A DNA stretch of 64,000 nucleotides from an uncultured Sulfolobales archaeon (GTDB lineage Archaea; Thermoproteota; Thermoprotei_A; Sulfolobales; NBVN01), in contig CALIKV010000031.1 of assembly GCA_938017505.1 (NCBI GenBank), positions 1 to 64,000 on the forward strand, written 5' to 3'. The translations under genes and the position numbers were made by a program. Positions within the stretch are counted from its first letter, which is position 1. Every line of letters begins with the position of its first letter. Shown here piece after piece: positions 46,536-56,535 of the stretch. The notes under the pieces are model-generated. The model saw only the letters and a program-made list of their open reading frames with translations. It searched no databases and was not told the DNA's origin.

Positions 46536-46823
46536 TTGAAGAGAGAGAGCAGGATCATGGTTTTCGAGTTAATTAAATGCCCTGAGGGCGGTGAGTACGT
46601 AGCCTACGTCATTTTCAGGGGGGCGTTATCAGTGGAACACGTGGGTTTGATCAACGGGGGTCAGGATGAGCTGGAGAGGTTCCTCGTGGAGTCGAGCCTA
46701 GGTAAGGAGGTGAGACTTAAAACGCGTTTCAGCGGGCTCGCCGGCATAGCTGCGCAGGGGTTGCTGGATTACGCGGACTTCGTAAAGCGTTTTTTCGACG
46801 AGGTATATAAGTTGCTGTGCTAG
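46536..46823 (+). CDS. Hypothetical protein
   Basis: 95-aa ORF between rpoL and TFS, overlaps TFS start. Confidence 0.55.
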   Translation: MKRESRIMVFELIKCPEGGEYVAYVIFRGALSVEHVGLINGGQDELERFLVESSLGKEVRLKTRFSGLAGIAAQGLLDYADFVKRFFDEVYKLLC

Positions 46824-47194
46824 ATAATCCTAGTAGCAGAGGTGATTTACCGACGTACTTCTGCCCTAAGTGTGGGTCCATGATGATGGCTAAGAAGGAG
46901 AGGGGTAAGACGGTCCTGGTCTGCCCCAAGTGCGGCTACCGGGAGGACGCGCCGAAGAGCAAGAGCCCTCCGACACTCTCTAAGAGGATAACACATAGTG
47001 AGAAGGAGAGGCTCTACGTGGTATCTCCCGAGGACTCCCTTAAGACCCTGCCTAAGATTAAGGGTGTAAAGTGTCCTAGATGCGGCAACGACGAAGCTTA
47101 CTATACAGTCCTTCAGACCAGGAGGGCTGACGAACCCCCTACGAGGTTCTATAAATGTACTAAATGTGGGTATACGTGGAGGGAGTACGAGTAG
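46817..47194 (+). CDS. Transcription factor S (TFIIS/RpoM-like)
   Basis: FCPKCGSMMMAKKERGKTVLVCPKCGY; CPRCGNDEAYYTVLQTRRADEPPTRFYKCTKCGYTWREYE. Confidence 0.97.
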   Translation: MLDNPSSRGDLPTYFCPKCGSMMMAKKERGKTVLVCPKCGYREDAPKSKSPPTLSKRITHSEKERLYVVSPEDSLKTLPKIKGVKCPRCGNDEAYYTVLQTRRADEPPTRFYKCTKCGYTWREYE

Positions 47195-47261
47195 TTAAGA
47201 CCTACACTCCAGGACCAACCCTTCAGCACGTCATGTAAGTCCCTCCACAGGTATTTCTGCG

Positions 47262-47930
47262 GTGATGTACATGCCACACGTCTCGAGGAAGAAGCTGGAG
47301 ATGATGATATCCGGTATACCTGGCTTTAAAGCGCCTAAGGAGCGGCTTGAGCAGTACGTCACTCCGGCCGACATCGCTGCGGAGATGGTGTGGGATGCCT
47401 TCATGTTCGGCGACGTAGAGGGGAGGGTCGTGCATGACTTAGGATGTGGGACTGGGAGGCTAGCTCTAGCTGCATCCACGCTTAACGCGAGATACGTCGT
47501 GTGTAGCGATATTGATCCAGAAGCCCTTGAGATAGCTGAGGAGGTTCTTAAGGCGATGTCACCAGCCCCGTACGATGTCGTTCTCACCGATCTAAGGGAG
47601 GCCCCGCCCTTCAGAGCTTGTGACTGTGTCGTCATCATGAACCCGCCGTTCGGGGTTAAGTCAAGAGGCGCTGACATGGACTTCCTTAAGACGTCGTTAA
47701 GCGTGTGTAATACTGTTTACTCAATACATAAGTTTAGCGAGGGTATTCACGAGACCCTCAGAAAACTCTCTGAGGCGGAGGGCTTTAATTACGAGACCCT
47801 TAAGGAATTCCGATTCCCCCTGAGAGCCTCCCTAGCCAAGCATCGGAGGAAGGTGTTACGGGTTGACGCCCTGTTAATCAGGGCGTCGAAGAGCAACGTA
47901 TTTAAGAGTTCTGAAAGGAGTTATTCTTGA
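47262..47930 (+). CDS. SAM-dependent methyltransferase (METTL5-like N6-adenine type)
   Basis: LEQYVTPADIAAEMVWDAF, VHDLGCGTGRLALAA, VIMNPPFGVKSRGADMDFL. Confidence 0.88.
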   Translation: MMYMPHVSRKKLEMMISGIPGFKAPKERLEQYVTPADIAAEMVWDAFMFGDVEGRVVHDLGCGTGRLALAASTLNARYVVCSDIDPEALEIAEEVLKAMSPAPYDVVLTDLREAPPFRACDCVVIMNPPFGVKSRGADMDFLKTSLSVCNTVYSIHKFSEGIHETLRKLSEAEGFNYETLKEFRFPLRASLAKHRRKVLRVDALLIRASKSNVFKSSERSYS

Positions 47931-48155
47931 ATGATGTGTTTGCCGAGTACTGAGGCTGTGATGTAGGGACGAAGACACTGATTCAGAGACCTCTCACGTT
48001 GATTGCTCTTAACCGTGAAGAACTGGGGCTTCTTCCCATGGGACGCTTTAAACCTCACCTGGCTAAAACGGCTTTATCGCCTCGAGGCGTTTCTGAAAAG
48101 TATTTAAGCATTGTTCGCCAGATCATTTAGGATCACAGTAGGTCAGGTGAAGTTA

Positions 48156-49175
48156 ATGGCTAGGAGGAAGTGGAGTGCCCCTCGCAGAGGGTCTTTAGGC
48201 GTTAGGCCTAGGAAGAGGGCTGCCGAGTTCGTCCCCTCTGTGAGGAGCTGGCCTGAGGTAGAGTTCGACGCTCCTAAGCCGCTGGCTTTCTTAGGCTATA
48301 AGGTTGGCATGACGCACTTGATGATGATAGACGATCGCGAGGGAAGACCTACGCACGGTCAGGAGATCTTCGTCCCCGTGACCGTTGTTGAAACGCCTCC
48401 TATGATCCCGCTGGCCGCCAGATTCTACGAGGCTACAGTAAATGGTTTAAGAACGCTGACAGAGGTCTGGACTACGCCCCCAGAGCCCCTAGAGATTCAC
48501 AGGAGAATTAAGACGCTTTCAGTCTCGACTGACGCCCTCGAGAAAGCTGTCACAAGGCTTGAGGAGTTGAAGGGGAGAATCGCTAGAGTGTCTCTAATCA
48601 TGTCCACTCAACCGAGGCTTGCTGGCGGATTAAGTAAGAAGGCCCCTGACGTGGTCGAAGTTAGGCTGGGTGGGGGTAACTTAGAGGCGCAGACGAGCTA
48701 CGCGCTTGAGTCACTTGGTAAGCCTCTGAGGGTAATGGATATATTCAGCGTAGGGCAGTTTGTAGACGTCATAGGAGTGACTAAGGGTAAGGGATTCCAG
48801 GGGGTGGTCAAGAGGTTCGGGGTCAGGGAGCTTCCAAGATGGCACAAGCACAGGAAGGGCTACAGGAGGATAGGCGCGAGGAGCCCGGCATTCGGCTCGA
48901 TAAGCCCGGTACCTCAGCCTGGTCAGACAGGTTTCCACAGGAGGACTGAGTACAACAAAAGGATATTAATGATCGGTGAGGATGGCGGTAAGGTAACGCC
49001 GGTCAGCGGGTTCCCGCACTACGGTCTTGTTAAGACGGACTACGTGGTCATTGCAGGCACTCTTCAGGGAACCCCTAAGAGACCGCTGATCCTCAGATGG
49101 CCTGTGAGACCGCCTAAGTGGGCTCCTTCAAGAGCTCCGAAGGTGGTCTATATAAGTCTTGACAGCAAGATTTAG
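48156..49175 (+). CDS. rpl3: 50S ribosomal protein L3
   Basis: MARRKWSAPRRGSLGVRPRKRA, FLGYKVGMTH, KGKGFQGVVKRFGV; start moved from ORF-track 48111 to ATG 48156 (RBS-like AGGTGA upstream). Confidence 0.96.
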   Translation: MARRKWSAPRRGSLGVRPRKRAAEFVPSVRSWPEVEFDAPKPLAFLGYKVGMTHLMMIDDREGRPTHGQEIFVPVTVVETPPMIPLAARFYEATVNGLRTLTEVWTTPPEPLEIHRRIKTLSVSTDALEKAVTRLEELKGRIARVSLIMSTQPRLAGGLSKKAPDVVEVRLGGGNLEAQTSYALESLGKPLRVMDIFSVGQFVDVIGVTKGKGFQGVVKRFGVRELPRWHKHRKGYRRIGARSPAFGSISPVPQPGQTGFHRRTEYNKRILMIGEDGGKVTPVSGFPHYGLVKTDYVVIAGTLQGTPKRPLILRWPVRPPKWAPSRAPKVVYISLDSKI

Positions 49176-49192
49176 GGGCTGGGTGTTAGGCG

Positions 49193-50005
49193 ATGTCAGG
49201 GAGGATATTAATGGTTGAGAAGGTCGAGGTGAGGAAGGCCCCGGTCGTGAACGCAAGCGGTGAGGTGGTTGGCGAGGTAGTGCTTCCGCCTGTTTTCTCC
49301 GTGCCGGTGAGGAAAGATCTGATTAGGAGGGCGTTTCTGGCCGCCTTTACCTCCAAACTACAGCCTAAAGGGAGAGACCCACTGGCTGGTAAGAGGAGGG
49401 TCGGGGAGTCGTGGGGTATAGGACATAGCGTAGCAAGAGTTCCCAGGCTCAGCAACGCGCGCGCTGTCCTGGCACCCATGGTGAGGGGCGGTAGGCTAGC
49501 TCACCCGCCTAAAACCGAGAAGATCGTTAAAGAGAGGGTTAACAAGAAGGAGAGACTGTTGGCATTGGCCTCAGCGATAGCCGCCACTGGGGAGCCGCAA
49601 CTCGTCAGGTTGAGGGGGCATCTCTTCGAGAGAGACGCACTACCGATAATAGTTGACGATGACGTGCTTAAGGTCTCCAGGACTGGTGAGGCCAGGAACG
49701 TGTTGGCTTCCTTAGGAGTCCTAGAGGATGTGGTGAGGGCTAGTGAGAGGACGAGGATTAGGGCAGGTAAAGGGAAGATGAGGGGGAGGAGGTACGTAAC
49801 CCCTAGGTCGATCTTGATAGTGATCCATGACGATGCAGGTGGGGCCTATAGGGCGTTCAGAAACCTGCCAGGCATCGACGTAGTGCCTGTTAGGCTGCTG
49901 AGCGTTCTTCACCTAGCTCCTGGAGGATGCCCCGGCAGGTTGACAGTGTACACTAAATCTGCCGTGGAGGAGTTAGGTAGGAGATTTAAGGTGGTGACGC
50001 CTTGA
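49193..50005 (+). CDS. rpl4: 50S ribosomal protein L4
   Basis: [38 protein letters not shown]; operon context. Confidence 0.96.
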   Translation: MSGRILMVEKVEVRKAPVVNASGEVVGEVVLPPVFSVPVRKDLIRRAFLAAFTSKLQPKGRDPLAGKRRVGESWGIGHSVARVPRLSNARAVLAPMVRGGRLAHPPKTEKIVKERVNKKERLLALASAIAATGEPQLVRLRGHLFERDALPIIVDDDVLKVSRTGEARNVLASLGVLEDVVRASERTRIRAGKGKMRGRRYVTPRSILIVIHDDAGGAYRAFRNLPGIDVVPVRLLSVLHLAPGGCPGRLTVYTKSAVEELGRRFKVVTP

Positions 50006-50265
50006 GAAGCCCCTCATCTATTATCAAGAGGTCGCTCGCCACGGAGAAGGTCCTCTCTCAAGTGGAGAGAACTAACACTTTAGCTTTCGTGGTCGACTTG
50101 AAAGCCACGAAGCATGAGATCGCTAAGGCTGTTGAGGAGCTGTTCAACGTTAAGGTTGAGGAGGTCCGCACCGTCGTCACTATGAAGGGGGAGAAGAAGG
50201 CGTATGTCAGGCTGAAGCCGGAGTACAAAGCGAGTGAGGTAGCGACTAAGTTAGGCCTTATTTAA
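50002..50265 (+). CDS. rpl23: 50S ribosomal protein L23
   Basis: [50 protein letters not shown]. Confidence 0.97.
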   Translation: MRSPSSIIKRSLATEKVLSQVERTNTLAFVVDLKATKHEIAKAVEELFNVKVEEVRTVVTMKGEKKAYVRLKPEYKASEVATKLGLI

Positions 50266-50277
50266 GTGGTGATGTGA

Positions 50278-50994
50278 GTGGGTAAGAGGACTTTACAGCA
50301 GAGGGCTGGTCGCGGGGGGCAGAACTTCAGGAGTCCTAGCCACGTTAGAGTGGCTGACGCTAAATACCCTCCACCGTCTAACACCACGCTTAGAGGGGTT
50401 ATTGTTGACTTAATCCATGACCCGGGCAGGTGGGTTCCTCTAGCGAGGGTGAAGCTGGAGAACGGTGTGGAGTACTACATACCCGCGCCGGAGGGGATGT
50501 TCGTTGGTCAGGAGGTTTTCATAGGTCCTGACGCCCCGGCGAACCTGGGGTGTACCCTCCCTCTCGGGAGCATACCTGAGGGTAGCAGGGTCTACAACAT
50601 AGAGCTCAGGCCAGGGGACGGCGGCAAGCTTGCGCGGCAGGCCGGGAGCTACGCTCTCGTGCTCAGCAAGTCTGAGAAATACACGGTGGTATTGCTACCG
50701 AGCAAGAGGCAGAAGAGCATCCTAAGCACTGCAAGAGCTACTATAGGGGTTCCCGCTGGGGCTGGCAGGACGGAGAAGCCGTTGCTTAAGGCTGGTGCGG
50801 CCTACCATAAGTGGAGGGTTAAGGCGCGTAAATGGCCTAGCGTAAGAGGGGTTGCGATGAACGTAGTCAGTCATAAGTTCGGCGGCGGTCATCACCAGAG
50901 AAAATCGCATCCATCCACGGTCTCAAGACATGCCCCGCCTGGGAGGAAGGTAGGCCATATAGCAGCTAAGAGGACTGGGTTGAAGAAAAGGTAG
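50278..50994 (+). CDS. rpl2: 50S ribosomal protein L2
   Basis: GKRTLQQRAGRGGQNFRSPSH, GVAMNVVSHKFGGGHHQRKSHPSTVSRHAPPGRKVGHIAAKRTG. Confidence 0.97.
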   Translation: MGKRTLQQRAGRGGQNFRSPSHVRVADAKYPPPSNTTLRGVIVDLIHDPGRWVPLARVKLENGVEYYIPAPEGMFVGQEVFIGPDAPANLGCTLPLGSIPEGSRVYNIELRPGDGGKLARQAGSYALVLSKSEKYTVVLLPSKRQKSILSTARATIGVPAGAGRTEKPLLKAGAAYHKWRVKARKWPSVRGVAMNVVSHKFGGGHHQRKSHPSTVSRHAPPGRKVGHIAAKRTGLKKR

Positions 50995-51040
50995 CGTAGG
51001 GACGCGATCTAGGACCGGATAGGTTAGGTTTTCTACCCTT

Positions 51041-51754
51041 TTAACGTTGCTCCTCCCACGCTCCTTGATTTATACAGTACCTACGGAGAAGCTCCTTAAC
51101 TATGCTTGAAGTAGACATTGAGGGACCCCCGACCCTCTCCTTCAACCTCTCGACGGAGAAGCCGAGGTTTAGCCTCTCCCCGCCCTTAATAAGGATGTTC
51201 TCGTCTACCGGTTGATCAGGCCCGAGCAATATCACGTCAGGTCTAACCCTAGCCACGGACTTCATGAAGTCCTCTTCATCCCCGAGGAAGGCGTTGTAAA
51301 CGTACTTAATGGATGAAACTAGCTCGAGCCTTGAGTTCTCATCGAGAATAGGGCTCCTCCCCTTAATCCTCCTGGCGACTGAATCCCTCGCGACGACTGC
51401 GTAAACCAAGCCCTTCTCAGACGCTCTCCGCATGTAGTAAAGATGCCCTGGATGAAGTAGGTCGAAAGTCCCTCCTATGAGGACTCTGCTCGGCGTCTTC
51501 CTAACCCACTCAACATCAACACTGCCTGTGAGCCTCAATGCGTCTATCAAGCCCTCGCTGTACGCGATGCAGGAGAGGGCGGTTGCGTGATCACCTACGT
51601 TGAAGTAGTGTTTAGCGTCGTTGAGGTAAAGGCTCGCTAGGTTAAGTACCTCACCCACCTCCTTGCCACACAACTTAACGACCAGTTTCTTCAGGGCGTG
51701 TTCAACCATGTCAATGTAGGTCTTGACCCTGAGTGCTATGTCTTCGTTAGTCAC
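51041..51754 (-). CDS. Nucleotidyltransferase, archaeal phosphopantetheine adenylyltransferase-like
   Basis: RVLIGGTFDLLHPGHLYYMRRASEKGLVYAVVARDSVARRIKGRSP. Confidence 0.85.
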   Translation of the reverse strand: MTNEDIALRVKTYIDMVEHALKKLVVKLCGKEVGEVLNLASLYLNDAKHYFNVGDHATALSCIAYSEGLIDALRLTGSVDVEWVRKTPSRVLIGGTFDLLHPGHLYYMRRASEKGLVYAVVARDSVARRIKGRSPILDENSRLELVSSIKYVYNAFLGDEEDFMKSVARVRPDVILLGPDQPVDENILIKGGERLNLGFSVERLKERVGGPSMSTSSIVKELLRRYCINQGAWEEQR

Positions 51755-51848
51755 TCCACACCCCAGAGAATTAATTAAGTCCTTTTATTAAAAATAGCCC
51801 CCCATAACGTCGCGTTCACTTATATCCGGCTTTGGCGTAGTATATCCG

Positions 51849-52577
51849 GTGGTTTACGTGGTTACGGAGTTGCTCTTCCAGAGGGACAGTTACTTAAGGA
51901 GGTTCGAGTCCACTGTAATGGATTTGAGGAGCGGCGGAGTGATCTTAGATAAGACGGCATTCCATCCGATGACGGGCGGGGTTGCCGACGATACTGGATG
52001 GCTCTACCTAGGTAACGTGAGGTATGAGGTCAGGAGCGTGGTTCTGGAGAAGGACTCCGGAGAGGTGATACACGTCCTCGACACTACTGAGGGTTTATCA
52101 CCTGGGGCGACGGTCATAGGTGAGTTGAACTGGGAGAGGAGGTATAAGTTGATGAGGCTGCACACGGCAGCGCATATACTGTCAGCGGTGATGTACGATG
52201 ATTATGGATCCTTGGTCACTGGAGGGAGTGTGGAGCCGGATAAAGCAAAGGAAGACTACGACGTGCAGGGTGATGAGAAGGAGATCTTCTCCAAGGCCGC
52301 TGAGAGGGTTAACGAGATCATTAAGCGAGGTATGGAGGTCAGGATATATTGGCTCAGCAGAGATGAGGCGATGAAGATACCCGGCGTGGTTAAGCTTGCC
52401 GCCAGAATGCCCCCGAACGTTAACGTCCTCAGGATAGTGGAGATACCTGGAGTTGACATACAGGCTGATGGAGGGCCACACGTCAGGAACACAATAGAGA
52501 TAGGCAAGTTCTTGCTTCTAAAGACCGAGAATAAAGGTAAAAAGAGGAAGAGGATATATTACACAGTCGAACCTTAA
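51849..52577 (+). CDS. alaX: Alanyl-tRNA editing protein AlaX
   Basis: LDKTAFHPMTGGVADDTGWL, RLHTAAHILSAVMYDDYG, GVDIQADGGPHVRNTIEIG. Confidence 0.9.
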   Translation: MVYVVTELLFQRDSYLRRFESTVMDLRSGGVILDKTAFHPMTGGVADDTGWLYLGNVRYEVRSVVLEKDSGEVIHVLDTTEGLSPGATVIGELNWERRYKLMRLHTAAHILSAVMYDDYGSLVTGGSVEPDKAKEDYDVQGDEKEIFSKAAERVNEIIKRGMEVRIYWLSRDEAMKIPGVVKLAARMPPNVNVLRIVEIPGVDIQADGGPHVRNTIEIGKFLLLKTENKGKKRKRIYYTVEP

Positions 52578-52762
52578 CCACGGTCTTTTAGGACGCGAGT
52601 TACCGGAGTGTTGTAGGTTCACGCGAAGAACCGCGTTCGATGCCTACTAACTTGCCTAACAACAAGCTGATGAATGAGAAGGTCGCTTCGTTAGTGAAGC
52701 GAGAGCTTCCTAAAATGTTTCGTCTCTTTCAAAGATTTTAATTAATTTGCAATCCGTATAAT

Positions 52763-54016
52763 ATGTCGGGAGGAACGATGAAAAGCACGAACGACAATGT
52801 ATCAATTCATAAAGTGATGAAAAACCTCGACCTTATAAGAGTTACCGACGCTAAGGTGAAATATTTCGAGGCCCTGTGGGAAATTCCAGAGGGAGTGACC
52901 TATAACTCATACGTGCTGCACACTAGTGAGGGTGCAGTCCTCTTTGACACTGTCAACTCCGACTTCTCGAGGGATTACCTCGAGGCGTTAAGGAGCGTTA
53001 CTGACGTCAGAGACTTCAGATACGTTATAGTCCACCATATGGAGCCCGACCACAGCGGTTCCCTAAAGGATCTGGCCAGAGTGGAGGGCTTTAGAGCTGA
53101 AGTGCTGGGACATCCCCTTACCTCTAGGTTAATTAAGTCACTCCTCAACATTGAAGTTAAGTTCCGCCAGACTAGAGATGGTGAGGAGCTCAAGTTAGGT
53201 GCTACTACTCTTAAGTTCATCCACGTGCCGTGGCTTCACTGGCCCGAGACCATGTTCACCTACGTTGAGGACTTCAGGACGTTAATGACTTGTGACGCCT
53301 TCGGCGCATACTCGATGCCGCCTTACATGATAAGTGGGGCTGAATACCTCAGCGCTGAGTACGTGCGGTTCATGCGTAAGTACTTCGCTAACATAATAGG
53401 ACGTTATAGAGAGAATGTTATTAAAGCGCTTGACAAGCTTGAGTCCCTTGGACTTAGTGTGGATCTAATGGCCCCGTCACATGGGGCGGTGCTTTCAGGA
53501 GTTGACGTCGTCAACAGGGTTCTTAAACTCTATCGTTCCTGGGCTGAAGGCATCGCCGAGGGCGGTAAAGTTGTGGTTCTCTACACTTCTATGTACGGCT
53601 ACGTCGAGAGAATGGTTGAGGAACTCCTGGAGAGAGTTGCAGACAGGGGAGTTAGGGTTGAGTTATTTAAGTTCACGTCAGTCCATAGAGACAATGTAGC
53701 TGACTTCCTAGGGAGTTTGCTCGATGCTGGGGTTTTTGTGATAGCCACCTCAACATATGACGGCGGTTTATTCCCTATAACCAAGTACTTGCTGAGCCTA
53801 GTGGTTAGCAAACTGAACGTGGAAAAACCCACATATCTAATAACGGCCTACGGGTGGAATGACGCCGCATTGAGAGAGCTTAAGAACCTGTTCTCAAGCT
53901 CTAAGCTAGTGTTAAAGGGGGAGCTTACGGTGAACAGTACGCCCACCAAAGCTGACTTAACCAGGCTGGATGAGATGACTAGGGAAATCCTCACTCAATC
54001 CGGGGTTAGTCCTTAA
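52763..54016 (+). CDS. Flavodiiron protein (FprA/ROO family)
   Basis: VHHMEPDHSGS di-iron motif, HVPWLHWPETM, TCDAFGAYS, APSHGAV; C-terminal flavodoxin domain VVLYTSMYGYVERM. Confidence 0.94.
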   Translation: MSGGTMKSTNDNVSIHKVMKNLDLIRVTDAKVKYFEALWEIPEGVTYNSYVLHTSEGAVLFDTVNSDFSRDYLEALRSVTDVRDFRYVIVHHMEPDHSGSLKDLARVEGFRAEVLGHPLTSRLIKSLLNIEVKFRQTRDGEELKLGATTLKFIHVPWLHWPETMFTYVEDFRTLMTCDAFGAYSMPPYMISGAEYLSAEYVRFMRKYFANIIGRYRENVIKALDKLESLGLSVDLMAPSHGAVLSGVDVVNRVLKLYRSWAEGIAEGGKVVVLYTSMYGYVERMVEELLERVADRGVRVELFKFTSVHRDNVADFLGSLLDAGVFVIATSTYDGGLFPITKYLLSLVVSKLNVEKPTYLITAYGWNDAALRELKNLFSSSKLVLKGELTVNSTPTKADLTRLDEMTREILTQSGVSP

Positions 54017-55131
54017 TGAGTAACTCCTCGTCAAGCAAAGCGCTAGCGTTTTTAGAGGATGAGGAGCTGGCTAAGACGTTCTACGAGCACCTGGCCAGCC
54101 GGGTTAGCGACGACGATCTTAGGAAGAAGCTGAGCGACCTATCTTCGATAGAAGCGACGCATTCAGACTTCTGGGCGATGTTCCTCAGAAGCAGGGGCTA
54201 CACACCCACGATAAATAGAATTAGGCTGAAGCTTAAGACAGTTCTACTTAAGCTCACGCACTTGCTCTTCGGCACAGGCTTCATTATTAAGCTGCTGGAA
54301 CACGATGAGATCAACGCGGTAAGGGTTTACATCGAATACGTTAACTCAGGACACTTAAGCGAGTCCGAGAAACTTGCTCTCAGAAAGATAATAAGAGAAG
54401 AGCTAGTTCATGAAAGCGAGCTCAAAAGAATTGAGTCCAGGTTTAAAGGACTGCTAGATTACGTCAGGGAAGTAGTTCTAGGAATGAACGACGGCCTCGT
54501 CGAGGTTCTCTCAGTGACGGCAGGCCTTTCAGGCACCTTCGTCTCCCCCCTCTACGTAGCTATCGGAGGACTGCTTGTAGCTGTCGGAGGAGCGCTCTCA
54601 ATGGGCATCGGCTCGTACGTCAGCGTTAAGTCCAACGTTCAGGTCAAGAGCGAGTCAATGAGGAACATCAGGATCACTGTAGAGATGGAGCCTGAGTACA
54701 GCGCTGCTGAGTTGAGGGAACACCTAATTAGAAGGGGCTTCACTAAGGAGCTGAGCGAAATGATAGTAAGCGGGTCAATGAGAAACACCGAACTGCTCTC
54801 TTTGCTGCTGATCGAGAGCAAGTTGGGGCAGAGTGAGGAGGTCTTGGAAGAGCCTATGAAGGCAGGTCTTTACACGGGACTCTCCTACTTAATCGGCTCT
54901 GCAGTGCCCTTACTGCCTTACGCGGCTTCGATCCCTGCACCCCTCTCAACAGTCTACTCGCTCCTCAGTGTTGCTCTAACACTGAGCTTGACAGGCTTCA
55001 TAATTTCAGTTCTAGGCGGCTTACGTATTAAGCGTAAAGTAGTTGAGCTGATCACGTTAAGTCTAGTAGCTGCTACGGTAACCTACGTCATTGGCAGAAC
55101 AGCTAACATAGTCCTCGGAATTGAGATCTAA
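54016..55131 (+). CDS. Ferritin-like/VIT1-CCC1 fusion membrane protein
   Basis: N-terminal helical ferritin-like segment (FYEHLASR..., EATHSDFW, REELVHESELKRIE), then VREVVLGMNDGLVEVLSVTAGLSGTF (VIT1). Confidence 0.88.
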   Translation: MSNSSSSKALAFLEDEELAKTFYEHLASRVSDDDLRKKLSDLSSIEATHSDFWAMFLRSRGYTPTINRIRLKLKTVLLKLTHLLFGTGFIIKLLEHDEINAVRVYIEYVNSGHLSESEKLALRKIIREELVHESELKRIESRFKGLLDYVREVVLGMNDGLVEVLSVTAGLSGTFVSPLYVAIGGLLVAVGGALSMGIGSYVSVKSNVQVKSESMRNIRITVEMEPEYSAAELREHLIRRGFTKELSEMIVSGSMRNTELLSLLLIESKLGQSEEVLEEPMKAGLYTGLSYLIGSAVPLLPYAASIPAPLSTVYSLLSVALTLSLTGFIISVLGGLRIKRKVVELITLSLVAATVTYVIGRTANIVLGIEI

Positions 55132-55155
55132 AAACGAATAAAAAGAGTAGTGTGT

Positions 55156-55545
55156 TTATTCCGTCGTTTTTATCTCCTTCCTCGCCTCCCACAAGCCATG
55201 TATGTTGCAGTACTCTACGACGTATATGACGCCGCTTTTCTTGAGCTTGATCTTAAGCCTGACGTCCGGCTCGCTGTAGAATGGCTCCAGCTCAACCGTC
55301 GCTAGCCTTATGGGATTGAACGGTCTGCCTTCCTCAGAGAAGTAGAGCTCGATTCTCCTTATCGAGTGCTCCACTGTGTTAGGATGAGGGCCTACGAGTA
55401 CCCTTACCTCAAAGGCTTCATTCGCTTTGACAGTCTCAGGAGCCTCTATCTTGGGCGTGTGAGTCTCGACCTTTGTTATAGCCTCGCCAGGCGCTCTCTC
55501 AGGACTATATATTAGTTCACCGAAGCTCTTCATATTGATCACCAT
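55156..55545 (-). CDS. Superoxide reductase (class II, neelaredoxin-like)
   Basis: THTPKIEAPETVKANEAFEVRVLVGPHPNTVEHSIRRIELYF...YCNIHGLWE. Confidence 0.92.
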   Translation of the reverse strand: MVINMKSFGELIYSPERAPGEAITKVETHTPKIEAPETVKANEAFEVRVLVGPHPNTVEHSIRRIELYFSEEGRPFNPIRLATVELEPFYSEPDVRLKIKLKKSGVIYVVEYCNIHGLWEARKEIKTTE

Positions 55546-55595
55546 ATACTAATTGTTTCAAAGCTAATTTACGTTTAGGCAGTAGTAGGTGGTCA

Positions 55596-56159
55596 TCAAG
55601 GCTTGAACCTCTCCTCCCTCCATACGTTGCCTCTCTCGTGATACCCTAAGGCCTCCCAATATCCGTCTCTATACTCCCTAGTGAAGGTTATTTCAGTTAC
55701 GTACTTAGCGCTCTTCCACCCATACAGGTTGGGTATGTAGATCCTAGCCGGGAATCCTTGCTCAGGATTCAGAGGTCTCCCGTTCATCCTGAGCGCTAGG
55801 ACTCCTCTCTCGTTCAGGAATTCGTCATAGGGGATAACCGTCGTGTAATTGTCGAGACCCCTTACGAAAACCCAAGCTACTTCTCTAAGTGGAACTACCT
55901 CGCTTACAAGCCTCCTTAAGGACACGCCCTCCCACATCACGTTCCTTACAGACCAACCCGTGACGCAGTGGAAGTCCGAGACGTAGGACGTATCGATCAT
56001 ACCTAGCAGTTCTTCGTAAGCGTATGTCCTAGGCGTGTTGACTTCTCCGCCTATCCTCAACCTCCATGCTGACAGATCTATCCTGGGTTGACCTAGGATT
56101 CTGTAAACTATGAAGTTGGGTATAGCCTTCTGACCTGGGGGTAGTCCTTCATCGCGCAT
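55596..56159 (-). CDS. Sulfite oxidase/YedY-like molybdopterin oxidoreductase
   Basis: RIGGEVNTPRTYAYEELL, DFHCVTGWSVRNVMWEGV, GFPARIYIPNLYGWKSAKYVTEITF. Confidence 0.9.
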   Translation of the reverse strand: MRDEGLPPGQKAIPNFIVYRILGQPRIDLSAWRLRIGGEVNTPRTYAYEELLGMIDTSYVSDFHCVTGWSVRNVMWEGVSLRRLVSEVVPLREVAWVFVRGLDNYTTVIPYDEFLNERGVLALRMNGRPLNPEQGFPARIYIPNLYGWKSAKYVTEITFTREYRDGYWEALGYHERGNVWREERFKP

Positions 56160-56169
56160 AGTCTCGTCC

Positions 56170-56484
56170 CTATTGACTGATAGTGCATAGGGACTTAATT
56201 AATTTGTTATTTAGGGTAACGAACCGACACGTACCCACGTACCTGCCTCCGTGAAGTAGCCTGTACGAATAAAGTATGTAGTTGAGACCTATTGCTTCGT
56301 TCTCGCTGAACACGATCTCCAGCCCTTTAACTCCTAGAACCTCGCTTAGTGAGTCCCTAACCAACACAGCATGTGTATGGAGATCCTCAAGTGAACGCAC
56401 TACCTTATGTTCATGCACGCAGGCAATCACTGCTCTAACGCCCTTGGGGAAAAGGGACTCAGGGCTTGAGACTCGGCACTCCAC
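56170..56484 (-). CDS. Hypothetical protein
   Basis: 104-aa ORF directly upstream of the Mo-oxidoreductase gene. Confidence 0.5.
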   Translation of the reverse strand: MECRVSSPESLFPKGVRAVIACVHEHKVVRSLEDLHTHAVLVRDSLSEVLGVKGLEIVFSENEAIGLNYILYSYRLLHGGRYVGTCRFVTLNNKLIKSLCTISQ

Positions 56485-56535
56485 TTGATCAACCCTCGTT
56501 ACTACATCGTGGAGTCTTTATAAGGGAGTGAGTGG

